Part shown: positions 36,547 to 44,213 of the stretch, one piece after another
Layout: each line of letters starts with the position of its first letter
Position numbering within the stretch: the first letter of the stretch is position 1
Source: Microthrixaceae bacterium
GTDB taxonomy: Bacteria; Actinomycetota; Acidimicrobiia; Acidimicrobiales; DATDAH01
Reading direction: 5' to 3'
DNA length: 64,000 bases
NCBI GenBank assembly: GCA_020637195.1
Contig: JACJWK010000007.1
Coordinates: forward strand, 69,750 to 133,749
Position numbers and translations under genes: made by a program
The notes under the pieces: generated by a model
The model's database searches: none
Seen by the model: the letters and a program-made list of their open reading frames with translations, nothing else
What the model was told of the DNA's origin: nothing

Positions 36547-37818
36547 TCAGGCGCGGGTGAGGGGCTCGGGCACCACCCGGGCCAGCGCCGCCACGGCCTT
36601 GTAGGCGGCCTCGGCGCCGCCCACCTCGTCGTCGCGCAACAGGTTGGCCATGATGCGCAGCACCCAGTCCATGAGGGTGTGGCTCTGCATGCCGACCCGG
36701 GTGAGCTCGCGCATCAGCGCAGGTCGGCCGATGATCTTGACGAAGAGGCGGGCCACCTTGAAGTACAGGCCGAACTCGGCCTCGAGCAGGGCCGGGTAGC
36801 GCGACAGGGCGATGCCGTTGCCGGTGGTGAGGGCCTCGTCGAGCAGGCCGGCGGCCATGCGGCCGGTCTCGTAGGCGTAGTCGATGCCCTCGCCGTTGAA
36901 GGGGTTGATGGAGCCGGCCGCGTCGCCCACCACCAGGAACGTGGGGCCGGCCTTGGGCCCCACCGAGCCGGCCATGGGGAGGCGGCCGCCGGTGGGCTCG
37001 CCCACCGCGGACTCGGGGCTGATGCCCCAGTGCTCGGGGGCGGTGGCGGAGAACTCGCGCAGGAGGTGGGTGGTGTTGACGCTCTTGAAGTCGCGGAACG
37101 TGGACAGCAGGCCGATGCCCACGTTGATGGTCCCGTCGCCGAGGGGGAAGATCCAGCCGTAGCCGGGCAGCGAGTTGCCCTGCCGGTCGCGCACGTCGAG
37201 GGCGCTCTCGATCCAGGGGGTGTCCGAGATCGGGCTCTCGTAGTAGCCCCGGATGGCCATGCCCTGCGGGTAGGTGCGGTCGCGGGCGGTGCCGAGGGCC
37301 CGGCCGAAGCGCGAGTTGGCGCCGTCGGCGATGACGACGTACCGGGCCAGGATCTCCTCGGGCTCGCCCCGCTCCTTGTCCTGCACCACCGCACCGGCGA
37401 CGAGGCCGTCGCGCAGCACGGGTCGGAGCGCCTCGACCCCGGTGCGCAGCTTCGCCCCGGACTTGACCGCGTGCTCGGCCACGAACTCGTCGAGGTCGCG
37501 ACGGCGCACCACGTAGCCGTAGCTCGGGAAGCGCGGGTGGTCGGGCCACTCGAGCTCGAGGGTGACGCCGTGGGCGACGGCCCGCAGCCCGTCGTAGCGG
37601 TGGTGGTCCTCGAGGCGGTGCTCGAGCCCCATGTCCTGGAGCTGGCGCACGGCCCGGGGCGTGAGCCCGTCGCCGCAGGTCTTGTCGCGGGGGAACTGCT
37701 TCTTCTCGACGACGAGGACGTCGTGGCCGGCCTCGGCCAGCCAGTAGGCCGCGGCCGAGCCCGCCGGCCCGCCGCCGACCACGAGGACGTCGTGGCGGTG
37801 GGGCGCGGTGGCGGGCAC
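36547..37818 (-). CDS. Geranylgeranyl-reductase-family FAD-dependent oxidoreductase
   Basis: 423 aa. N-terminal FAD-binding GGGPAGSAAAYWLAEAGHDV (about 14-33), then the family signature RDKTCGDGLTPRAV (about 44-57), and the second FAD motif VVGDAAGSINPFNGEGIDYA near residue 300. Members reduce prenyl chains of geranylgeranyl lipids; the mycobacterial MenJ reduces the menaquinone side chain. A position next to the quinol-oxidising bc complex and NADH:quinone reductase genes suggests a menaquinone-tailoring role (inference). GTG 37818 lies 7 nt after TAACCT, consistent with leaderless expression. Confidence 0.85.
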   Translation of the reverse strand: MPATAPHRHDVLVVGGGPAGSAAAYWLAEAGHDVLVVEKKQFPRDKTCGDGLTPRAVRQLQDMGLEHRLEDHHRYDGLRAVAHGVTLELEWPDHPRFPSYGYVVRRRDLDEFVAEHAVKSGAKLRTGVEALRPVLRDGLVAGAVVQDKERGEPEEILARYVVIADGANSRFGRALGTARDRTYPQGMAIRGYYESPISDTPWIESALDVRDRQGNSLPGYGWIFPLGDGTINVGIGLLSTFRDFKSVNTTHLLREFSATAPEHWGISPESAVGEPTGGRLPMAGSVGPKAGPTFLVVGDAAGSINPFNGEGIDYAYETGRMAAGLLDEALTTGNGIALSRYPALLEAEFGLYFKVARLFVKIIGRPALMRELTRVGMQSHTLMDWVLRIMANLLRDDEVGGAEAAYKAVAALARVVPEPLTRA

Positions 37819-37825
37819 GTGGATC

Positions 37826-37831
37826 AGGTTA
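37826..37831 (-). promoter_or_regulatory. -10-like hexamer 7 nt before the flavoprotein gene
   Basis: TAACCT on the minus strand with 7 nt to GTG 37818, in the 51-nt gap after the cytochrome c gene. Confidence 0.4.
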
Positions 37832-37869
37832 GGAGGCGCCGACGCTCGCGCGTCCGGTCGGCCGGAGGA

Positions 37870-38613
37870 TCAGCCGCCGTGGCCGCCCTCGCCGCCGCCC
37901 CCGCCGGCCAGCACGACGGGCTCGCCGTCGACCAGCAGGAGGCCCTCGGCGTTGACCAGTGCCTCGTTGGGCTCCTCACCGGACAGGCCGGAGCGCTCGT
38001 AGAACACCACCGCGGCGATCTCCTCGGGCGTCAGGACGCCCTCCCAGCCGGGCATGCCGCCGTTGATGGGCGTGTTGTTGTCGCCGTAGGTGTTGCGGCC
38101 GTCGGCCTGGAAGCCCGCGGAGCCGAGCTGGATCCACTCGATCTGGTCGGCGGGGTCGCTGAAGTTGTCGGTGACCGCGCCGCCGCTCAGCGCGGGGCCC
38201 ACGCCACCGCCGCCCGTGGCGCCGTGGCAGGTGGCGCAGTTGGAGGCGTAGACGCCCTCGCCGAAGGTGAGGGGGTCGGCCTCGCCGAGGCTCGGCGGCT
38301 CGAGCGTGGCGGCGTAGACGAAGGCCCAGATGGGCAGCGCGGCCAGGACCGGGACGGCCCAGATGGGCACCCGCTTGCGCCGCTGGGCGGCCTCGACGTA
38401 GGGCGCGACCGGCTCGGGCTTCGCGGGCTCGACCTCGGTGGGGGTGGCCGCGGCGGCCGCCGGGGCGGTGGCGGCCTTCTCGACCGCGGCGCCGCTCTCG
38501 GTGGGGGTGGCCGCGGCCTCGCCGCCGTCACCCGCGTCGCCGGCGCCACCGCCGCCCATGGCGGCCCGGCGCGCCTGGCTGCGCTTCAGGAGGTGCTCGG
38601 GGATCTCGGTCAC
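37870..38613 (-). CDS. Membrane-anchored monoheme cytochrome c
   Basis: 247 aa. It starts TEIPEHLLKRSQARRAAM, followed by an Ala/Pro-rich linker, a signal anchor (PIWAVPVLAALPIWAFVYAA, about 83-102) and a class I cytochrome c domain with heme site CATCHG (Cys126, Cys129, His130) and distal Met in GGMPGWEG. The N-terminal motif recurs in the cytochrome b subunit IV-like protein at 40535, which suggests shared docking. It is divergent from the respiratory operon with the CRP-type site between them; probably an electron acceptor of the bc complex or a link to a terminal oxidase. GTG 38613 follows TAAAGT by 7 nt. Confidence 0.87.
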   Translation of the reverse strand: MTEIPEHLLKRSQARRAAMGGGGAGDAGDGGEAAATPTESGAAVEKAATAPAAAAATPTEVEPAKPEPVAPYVEAAQRRKRVPIWAVPVLAALPIWAFVYAATLEPPSLGEADPLTFGEGVYASNCATCHGATGGGGVGPALSGGAVTDNFSDPADQIEWIQLGSAGFQADGRNTYGDNNTPINGGMPGWEGVLTPEEIAAVVFYERSGLSGEEPNEALVNAEGLLLVDGEPVVLAGGGGGEGGHGG

Positions 38614-38620
38614 GCGCCGC

Positions 38621-38626
38621 ACTTTA
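38621..38626 (-). promoter_or_regulatory. -10-like hexamer 7 nt before the cytochrome c gene
   Basis: TAAAGT on the minus strand, 7 nt from GTG 38613; predicted leaderless start. The CRP-type operator lies about 160 nt further upstream. Confidence 0.45.
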
Positions 38627-38783
38627 GGACCACCGCCCCGCCAGGGGCCAAGCAGGGGCCGCCGCGCCGGTCGCGCCGACGGCGGCGTGACCCGTGGCAC
38701 GGCCCCTGATGTGCCGACCTCCGAGTGTGCGTGGTAGACCGGATGAGGTCCCCGGAGCGAGCACGTCGAGCGCCCCGGTACCA

Positions 38784-38799
38784 TGTGATCGATTTCACA
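38784..38799. promoter_or_regulatory. Perfect CRP/GlxR-type operator TGTGA-N6-TCACA
   Basis: TGTGATCGATTTCACA matches the CRP/GlxR consensus with both half-sites exact. It lies in the divergent promoter region between the cytochrome c gene (start 38613) and the bc/nuo operon (first start 38867, 68 nt downstream). An A+T-rich perfect palindrome of this type is unlikely by chance in such GC-rich DNA. In corynebacteria and mycobacteria this sequence is bound by GlxR/CRP with cAMP at respiratory promoters. Confidence 0.75.
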
Positions 38800-38866
38800 A
38801 GCCGTTGGTCAGTAGCAGCGTTCTTCACACGCAAGTTCACGAGTCGTCGACACGGAGGAGGAGCCA

Positions 38867-39298
38867 GTGGTTGCGTTCGTGGTGTCAGTGCTGGTGCTCC
38901 TCGTGATGGTCGCCCCCATCCCGTGGTACGCCAAGCGCCGGCCGGTGGGCACGTTCCTGTCCTGGGGCGAGGCCATGCTCGCCGCGGTCTTCGTCTTCTT
39001 CGTCATGTTCTGGGCCTACGGGGTCGTCCCCCACCAGTGGCTCACCTGGGCGGACAACGAGCTCAACTGGCGGCCCGACTCGATCGTCAGCGGCCCCGGC
39101 AACGTGTTCACCGACTACCTGCCGTTCACGATCACCTACCAGACCCTCCGCGACCTCATCGCGGTGGGCATCTACGGCATCTTCCTCGGCGGCCAGATCG
39201 CGCTGTGGGCGCTGTGGCAGGGCCGGGGCGACAAGAAGCCCGGCGACGAGGTCGAGACCTCCCGGTACGGGCGTCCGCTCGTGCGAGAAGGGGTCTGA
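38867..39298 (+). CDS. Unidentified membrane subunit at the head of the bc-complex operon
   Basis: 143 aa with three probable membrane helices: residues 1-20 (VVSVLVLLVMVAPIPW), about 35-55 (MLAAVFVFFVMFWAYGVV) and about 98-118 (LIAVGIYGIFLGGQIALWAL), with a short charged C-terminus. No heme or metal motif. GTG 38867 follows a strong RBS (ggaggagg, 38854-38861). Only 3 nt separate it from the ferredoxin gene. Position suggests an accessory subunit of the quinol:cytochrome c reductase; I do not recognise the family. Confidence 0.75.
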   Translation: MVAFVVSVLVLLVMVAPIPWYAKRRPVGTFLSWGEAMLAAVFVFFVMFWAYGVVPHQWLTWADNELNWRPDSIVSGPGNVFTDYLPFTITYQTLRDLIAVGIYGIFLGGQIALWALWQGRGDKKPGDEVETSRYGRPLVREGV

Positions 39299-39301
39299 GC
39301 C

Positions 39302-39718
39302 GTGCCCAAGACCGACGCCAACCCGCCGATGCCGGTCTTCCGGGAGGACTACGTCCTCCAGGAGGTCGACGCCGACTGGCTGTCCAAGGCGGTCAAGCCC
39401 AAGCAGTTCATCCACATCGACCAGTCCGAGTGCATCATGTGCGAGGGCTGCGTCGACATCTGCCCGTGGAAGTGCATCCACATGGTGTCGCCGTCGGCCA
39501 TCGACGAGGCGGTGGGCACCGAGCAGCCCGGTGAGGACCCCCGCGACCACGTGATCTTCACCATCGACGACGACGTCTGCACCCGCTGCGCCCTCTGCGT
39601 CGACCGCTGCCCGACCGGGGTCATCATCCTCGGCAAGGTCGCCGCTCCCGCCCCCGAGGGCGATCCCCACACCCGGACCAACGCCCACGGCTACGCCTAC
39701 GGCATGCGGCTCGGGTAG
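39302..39718 (+). CDS. Two-[4Fe-4S] ferredoxin-type subunit
   Basis: 138 aa. Two complete cluster motifs: CIMCEGCVDICP (Cys44, 47, 50, 54) and CTRCALCVDRCP (Cys93, 96, 99, 103), with an extra Cys58. The N-terminal 35 residues are basic, there is no signal peptide, and the protein should be cytosolic. It resembles bacterial dicluster ferredoxins and the NuoI fold but lacks NuoI's length. Its place between a membrane subunit and the cytochrome b genes is unusual for a bc1/b6f operon and suggests an extra electron entry to, or exit from, the complex. GTG start 39302. Confidence 0.85.
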   Translation: MPKTDANPPMPVFREDYVLQEVDADWLSKAVKPKQFIHIDQSECIMCEGCVDICPWKCIHMVSPSAIDEAVGTEQPGEDPRDHVIFTIDDDVCTRCALCVDRCPTGVIILGKVAAPAPEGDPHTRTNAHGYAYGMRLG

Positions 39719-39741
39719 CTCGAGAAAGAGGAGACGGCCAC

Positions 39742-40521
39742 GTGGCCAAGTCGGTTCAGGACAAGCCGAAGATCACCGAGAAGCTCTCCGAGCTCGGCGA
39801 CACGGTTCAGGGCTCCCAGGCCTGGAACTCGATCTTCCGGCCGGGCTCGGTCTTCCGGAAGGGCTACACGGACAGCCCCCGGAACCGGTCCTACGTGATC
39901 ATGAACAGTGTGCTGTACCACCTCCACCCGGTGAAGGTGAAGCGGCACGCGGTGAAGGTGAGCTACACGCTGTGCCTCGGCGGCCTCAGCTTCTTCCTGT
40001 TCATCCTGCTCACCGTCACCGGCATCTTCTTGATGTTCTTCTACCGGCCCGACTCGGCGTCGGCCTGGAACGACATCCAGAGCCTGCACACGTCGGTCAC
40101 CTTCGGCCTGCTCGTGCGCAACATGCACCGCTGGGGTGCCCACCTGATGGTGCTCTCGGTGTTCCTGCACATGGCGCGGGTCTTCTACCACGGCGCCTAC
40201 AAGCCGCCCCGGGAGTTCAACTGGGTGATCGGCGTGATCCTGCTGACCCTCACCCTGCTGCTGTCGTTCACCGGCTACCTGCTGCCGTGGGACCAGCTGG
40301 CGCTGTGGGCCGTCACCGTGGGCACCAACATGATGGGCTACACCCCGGTCTTCGGGAACCAGGTGCGCTTCGCCCTGCTGGGCGGCACCGAGATCGGCGC
40401 CGAGACCCTGCTGCGCTGGTACGTCCTGCACGTGCTGCTCCTGCCCTTCGTGATCGTCATCTTCATGGCGATCCACTTCTGGCGGGTGCGCAAGGACGGC
40501 GGCATCTCCGGGCCGCTGTAA
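39742..40521 (+). CDS. Cytochrome b, N-terminal (b6-type) subunit
   Basis: 259 aa, four membrane helices, quinol-oxidising core of the bc complex. Heme ligands are His129/His143 and His230/His245, spacing 14 and 15 as in cytochrome b6. LPWDQLALWAVTVG (about 181-194) and the C-terminal RKDGGISGPL are also b6-like. Cys78 in LCLGG aligns with the Cys of b6 that covalently holds the extra heme c-n (ci) in b6f-type complexes, so a third heme may be present. About 65 N-terminal residues are an extra cytoplasmic extension. An RBS (agaaagaggag) precedes GTG 39742. Confidence 0.92.
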   Translation: MAKSVQDKPKITEKLSELGDTVQGSQAWNSIFRPGSVFRKGYTDSPRNRSYVIMNSVLYHLHPVKVKRHAVKVSYTLCLGGLSFFLFILLTVTGIFLMFFYRPDSASAWNDIQSLHTSVTFGLLVRNMHRWGAHLMVLSVFLHMARVFYHGAYKPPREFNWVIGVILLTLTLLLSFTGYLLPWDQLALWAVTVGTNMMGYTPVFGNQVRFALLGGTEIGAETLLRWYVLHVLLLPFVIVIFMAIHFWRVRKDGGISGPL

Positions 40522-40534
40522 GGAGCGAGGGCAC

Positions 40535-41320
40535 ATGACCGAGATCCCCGAACACCTCCGCAAGCGGGCCGAGGAGGCCCGCAAGAAGGCCGAGGCGGCG
40601 CGCGGCGCCGGCGGCGACGACGCGCCCGCGGGCGAGGCCGCGGCCGGTGACGCTGGTGACACCGACGCCGAGAGCAAGATCCCCGCGCACCTGCTCGAGC
40701 GCAGCCGGGCGGCCAAGGAGCGCGCCGCCGGCGGCGCGGTGGCCGCCGCCGACGCGCCCGCCGCTCCCGCCGCCGGGGGCACCGCGGTGGCCACGGCGCC
40801 GCCGCCGGCCGCCACCGGGCCCGACGGCCACACCCAGCGACTCCTCACGGTGGTCAAGTCCGGGTCCATCCAGGACGTGCGGGCCACACCGGTCGACAAG
40901 GTCCACACCTGGCCCCACCTGCTCGTCGTCGAGTTCGTGGCCGCGCTGGCGGTGCTCGGCTTCACCTTGATCTTCGCCATCTTCGTGAACGCCCCGCTGC
41001 TCACCCTGGCCAACTTCAACCAGACGCCGAACCCGTCCAAGGCGCCCTGGTACTTCCTCGGCCTCCAGGAGCTGCTCACGATGTTCCACCCGATGGTGGC
41101 CGGCGTGACCATCCCCGGCATGGGCATCTTCGCCCTGATCCTGGCCCCCTACCTCGACCGCAACCCGTCCAACAAGCCCGAGGACCGCAAGTTCGTGATC
41201 TCCCTCATGACCGTCTTCATGATGTTCTGGGCGGTCCTGGTGATCATCGGCTCGTTCTTCCGGGGACCCGGCTTCAACTTCATCTTCCCCTGGGCCGACG
41301 GCATCTTCTTCGACCTGTGA
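40535..41320 (+). CDS. Cytochrome b, C-terminal (subunit IV-type) with long N-terminal extension
   Basis: 261 aa. Residues about 125-261 match subunit IV of b6f complexes: TWPHLLVVEF, then TPNPSKAPWYFLGLQELL (equivalent of the PEWY quinol-site loop, here APWY) and three membrane helices. Residues 1-120 are a charged Ala-rich extension with the motif TEIPEHLRKRAEEARKKAEA and a second copy KIPAHLLERSRAAKERA. The same motif starts the membrane cytochrome c at 37870-38613. Together with the preceding gene it makes the split cytochrome b. Start ATG 40535, 13 nt after the b6-like gene. Confidence 0.9.
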   Translation: MTEIPEHLRKRAEEARKKAEAARGAGGDDAPAGEAAAGDAGDTDAESKIPAHLLERSRAAKERAAGGAVAAADAPAAPAAGGTAVATAPPPAATGPDGHTQRLLTVVKSGSIQDVRATPVDKVHTWPHLLVVEFVAALAVLGFTLIFAIFVNAPLLTLANFNQTPNPSKAPWYFLGLQELLTMFHPMVAGVTIPGMGIFALILAPYLDRNPSNKPEDRKFVISLMTVFMMFWAVLVIIGSFFRGPGFNFIFPWADGIFFDL

Positions 41321-41339
41321 GCCCCGCGAGGTAACCACC

Positions 41340-42194
41340 GTGTCCGTCCTGTTGATCGTCATCCCCCTGCTGGTGGTGCTGGCCGGCGTCTTGTTGTTCG
41401 CCGCCTTCCGCCGCCGCGAGACCGGCGAGGCCGTCGGCCTGCTGTCGCGCGAGACCCGGCGCAAGGACGCCGACGCCTCGCCGGCGCCCTCGTCGTCCGA
41501 CGCCGCGCCGACCGGTCGCGAGGTCGAGCGGGCCGCCGCCGCGGGTCGGGCGGGCACCGCCGTGGCCGTGGTCGACGAGACCGAGGCCGCGCCCCCGGCC
41601 CCGTTCGTGCCGCCCGACCCCGAGGCCCTCGGCGTCACCCGCCGCCAGTTCCTCAACCGCAGCATCGTCGCCTTCTTCGGCCTCGGCCTCGCCGCCTTCG
41701 GGGCGTCGGCGCTGGCGTTCATCTGGCCCAAGCTCGGTGGCGGCTTCGGCTCCAAGATCACCGTCGGCAACGTGTCGGACCTGCTCGCCGAGATCCGGGC
41801 CAACAACGGCTTCCTCTACAAGGCCGAGGGCCGCATGTGGCTCACCGAGTACCCGTCCTCGGCGCTGAGCAAGGCGCAGTCGGTGTACGCCCCGCCGGTG
41901 CTCGCCTCCATGGAGGAGGGCATCACGGTCGTGTACCAGAAGTGCCCGCACCTCGGGTGCCGCGTGCCCGAGTGCGAGACCTCGCAGTGGTTCGAGTGCC
42001 CGTGCCACGGCTCGCAGTACAACCAGGCCGGCGAGAAGAAGGCCGGCCCCGCCCCCCGGGGCATGGACCGCTTCGCCACCGCGGTCTCCGGCGGCCGCCT
42101 CACCGTGGACACGGGCCTCGTGATCCAAGGCCCGCCCATCGGCACCAACACCACCGGCCAAGAGGCCGAAGGCCCTCACTGCATCGGCGGTTGA
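41340..42194 (+). CDS. Rieske [2Fe-2S] iron-sulfur protein of the bc complex
   Basis: 284 aa. Cluster ligands CPHLGC (Cys202, His204, Cys207) and CPCHG (Cys220, Cys222, His223). There are two membrane segments: about 2-22 at the N-terminus, and about 108-128, which directly follows a TRRQFLNRS sequence resembling a Tat signal. This double-anchor layout is like actinobacterial QcrA. An acidic Ala/Pro-rich linker lies between. It transfers electrons from quinol to cytochrome c. GTG 41340, 19 nt after subunit IV. Confidence 0.93.
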   Translation: MSVLLIVIPLLVVLAGVLLFAAFRRRETGEAVGLLSRETRRKDADASPAPSSSDAAPTGREVERAAAAGRAGTAVAVVDETEAAPPAPFVPPDPEALGVTRRQFLNRSIVAFFGLGLAAFGASALAFIWPKLGGGFGSKITVGNVSDLLAEIRANNGFLYKAEGRMWLTEYPSSALSKAQSVYAPPVLASMEEGITVVYQKCPHLGCRVPECETSQWFECPCHGSQYNQAGEKKAGPAPRGMDRFATAVSGGRLTVDTGLVIQGPPIGTNTTGQEAEGPHCIGG

Positions 42195-42201
42195 TCTGAA
42201 C

Positions 42202-43401
42202 ATGTCCGCATCCGTGCTGCTCGCAGCCAGCGTCTACAAGAGCATCGGCTACGTCGTCGCCGTCGTCGTCTTCCTCGGCGTCGCCGTGTACGCCTTCGTC
42301 AACGTCCGCAAGGGCCGCGACGAGGTCGGCGCCGAGCTGGAGCTGGCCGCCAACCGCAAGCCCTACTACGACGACGAGGAGCTCGAGGGTCGGGTCCTCG
42401 ACCGGGCCCTCACGTGGGGGCTCATCCTGCTCGGCGTCATCGCCTTGACCCTGCCCCTGTACTGGCTCAACGAGCCCGCCCGCCAGGACGGCGCGGTCGA
42501 GGACTTCAACCGCAAGTTCACCGACCGCGGCTCCGAGCTGTTCGCCACCACCGAGGACGGCGGGCTCAACTGCGCCGGCTGCCACGGCCCCGAGGGCGTG
42601 GGCGGTGTGGCCAACTACACGCTGACCGACCCCAACGGCGACTTCGTCGAGCAGGTGTCGTGGCAGGCGCCCGCGCTCAACACCGTCCTGTGGCGCTTCA
42701 GCGAGGACGAGGTGCGCTACATCCTCGAGTACGGCCGGCCCTTCTCGCCGATGCCGGCCTGGGGCGTGGTGGGCGGCGGCCCGCTCAACGAGCAGCAGAT
42801 CCAGAACCTCATCGACTACATGTGGACCATCCAGCTCTCCCCCGAGGAGATGCAGGCCGAGGTCCAGGGCGAGCTCGACCGCCTGACCGCCGACGAGGGC
42901 CTCGACCAGGACAACCAGATCGAGCTCGGCGAGGCGCTGTTCAACCTGGGCTTCGACTCCGGCTTCGCCGGGGGTGCCTACTCCTGCGGGCGCTGCCACA
43001 CCCAGGGCTGGTCCTACGGCGACGACGCCATCGTGTCGGGCGAGATCCCCGACGGCTCGGGCGCCTTCGGGCCCAACCTCACGAACGGCGACACGGCCCG
43101 CCAGTTCCCCGTGAACGAGGAGCCGGCCGAGGGCGAGTCGCAGTACCAGGACATGATCGACTTCATCACCATCGGCTCCGAGAACGGCAAGCAGTACGGC
43201 GTCCAGGGCCTCGGTTCGGGCCGCATGCCCGGCTTCGGGGTCAGCCCGAACGCCATCGAGGACGTGCAGCGCCTGCGTCCCGACCTGGCCGGCATGTCCC
43301 AGGACGCCGGGATGCTCACCCCCGAGCAGATCGAGGCCATCGTGGTCTACGAGCGTGAAGTGATCGGCGGCGAGGGCCAGAGCGCGAGGAGCACCGACTG
43401 A
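42202..43401 (+). CDS. Diheme cytochrome c subunit of the bc complex
   Basis: 399 aa. Two N-terminal membrane helices (about 12-32 and 70-90) and two cytochrome c domains: CAGCHG (Cys124, Cys127, His128; distal Met in FSPMPAW) and CGRCH (Cys262, Cys265, His266; distal Met in GRMPGFG). It is comparable to the diheme QcrC of actinobacteria in heme number but differs in anchoring (N- not C-terminal). It would carry electrons from the Rieske cluster towards the oxidase. The stop overlaps the next start (TGATG). Confidence 0.9.
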   Translation: MSASVLLAASVYKSIGYVVAVVVFLGVAVYAFVNVRKGRDEVGAELELAANRKPYYDDEELEGRVLDRALTWGLILLGVIALTLPLYWLNEPARQDGAVEDFNRKFTDRGSELFATTEDGGLNCAGCHGPEGVGGVANYTLTDPNGDFVEQVSWQAPALNTVLWRFSEDEVRYILEYGRPFSPMPAWGVVGGGPLNEQQIQNLIDYMWTIQLSPEEMQAEVQGELDRLTADEGLDQDNQIELGEALFNLGFDSGFAGGAYSCGRCHTQGWSYGDDAIVSGEIPDGSGAFGPNLTNGDTARQFPVNEEPAEGESQYQDMIDFITIGSENGKQYGVQGLGSGRMPGFGVSPNAIEDVQRLRPDLAGMSQDAGMLTPEQIEAIVVYEREVIGGEGQSARSTD

Positions 43402-44210
43402 TGACCACCCTGACGACGCTCGCGATGACCTTCGCGGGCATCAGCTGGAAGCCCGAGATCCGTGGCGTGCTCACCGTCGCGGTGGCGGTCGCCATCCTGT
43501 GCGGCTCGGTGTACCTGCTGCTCGCCACCAACGTCGGCTCCCGCCTGGGCTTCCTCGTGGCCCTGACCGCCCTCACCGGCTGGATGGCTTGCCTGGGCGC
43601 CGTCTGGTGGATGTACGGGCAGGGCCCGCAGGGCCAGATCGGGTCCTGGAAGGTCATCGAGATCAACGAGGGCGACCTCGGTCAGGCCCAACTCGAAGAG
43701 ATCAGCTCCGACCCCGACCTCACCGAGTGGGAGGAGCTGCCCGAGTCCGACCCCGACCGCGCCGAGGCCCAGGCCACGGTCGACGCCGCCCTCACCAGCG
43801 GCGACACGGCCCGCTTCGAAGCCACCACCGACTACGTCTCGATCGACGGCTGGGCGATCGGCGGCAAGCCCAAGCTCGAGGACCGCTCGGCGCTCGGCCG
43901 GGTCTGGTACACGATCACCGACGCCGCCCGCATCACCCACCCGACGCACTACGCCATCGTGCAGGTGCAGCCGGCGATCGAGACCCAGGCCATCCCGGGC
44001 CAGGCCCCGCCGACGCCCACGGCCGATCCGAGCGAGCCCGTGATCTCGGTGATCATGGTCCGCGACCTGGGCGAGAAGCGCCTGCCCGCGGCCATCGTGA
44101 CCGTCTCGTCGCTGATCCTGTTCCTCGTCCTGTGCTACATGCTGCACCGCCGGGACAAGCTGCTGAACGAGCACCTCGAGGACGCCAAGCTGGCCAAGGC
44201 CGGCGCCTGA
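43401..44210 (+). CDS. Unidentified membrane protein between bc complex and nuo genes
   Basis: 269 aa. Two N-terminal membrane helices (about 21-42 and 47-69), an outside or periplasmic domain of about 150 residues without Cys (WKVIEINEGDLGQAQLEEIS onward) and one C-terminal helix (AAIVTVSSLILFLVLCYMLH) followed by a charged tail. It is translationally coupled to the diheme cytochrome c and 3 nt from nuoA. I recognise no family. Position suggests a structural subunit linking the bc complex, or a supercomplex factor. Confidence 0.7.
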   Translation: MTTLTTLAMTFAGISWKPEIRGVLTVAVAVAILCGSVYLLLATNVGSRLGFLVALTALTGWMACLGAVWWMYGQGPQGQIGSWKVIEINEGDLGQAQLEEISSDPDLTEWEELPESDPDRAEAQATVDAALTSGDTARFEATTDYVSIDGWAIGGKPKLEDRSALGRVWYTITDAARITHPTHYAIVQVQPAIETQAIPGQAPPTPTADPSEPVISVIMVRDLGEKRLPAAIVTVSSLILFLVLCYMLHRRDKLLNEHLEDAKLAKAGA

Positions 44211-44213
44211 CCG

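Noticed and set aside
38700..38760. A third copy of the 22-bp palindrome (GTGGTAGACCGGATG near 38731)
   Set aside because: Only the first half resembles the site; too many mismatches to count.
38867..38890. Possible alternative start of the 143-aa protein inside the promoter region
   Set aside because: The strong ggaggagg at the right distance from GTG 38867 decides the start.
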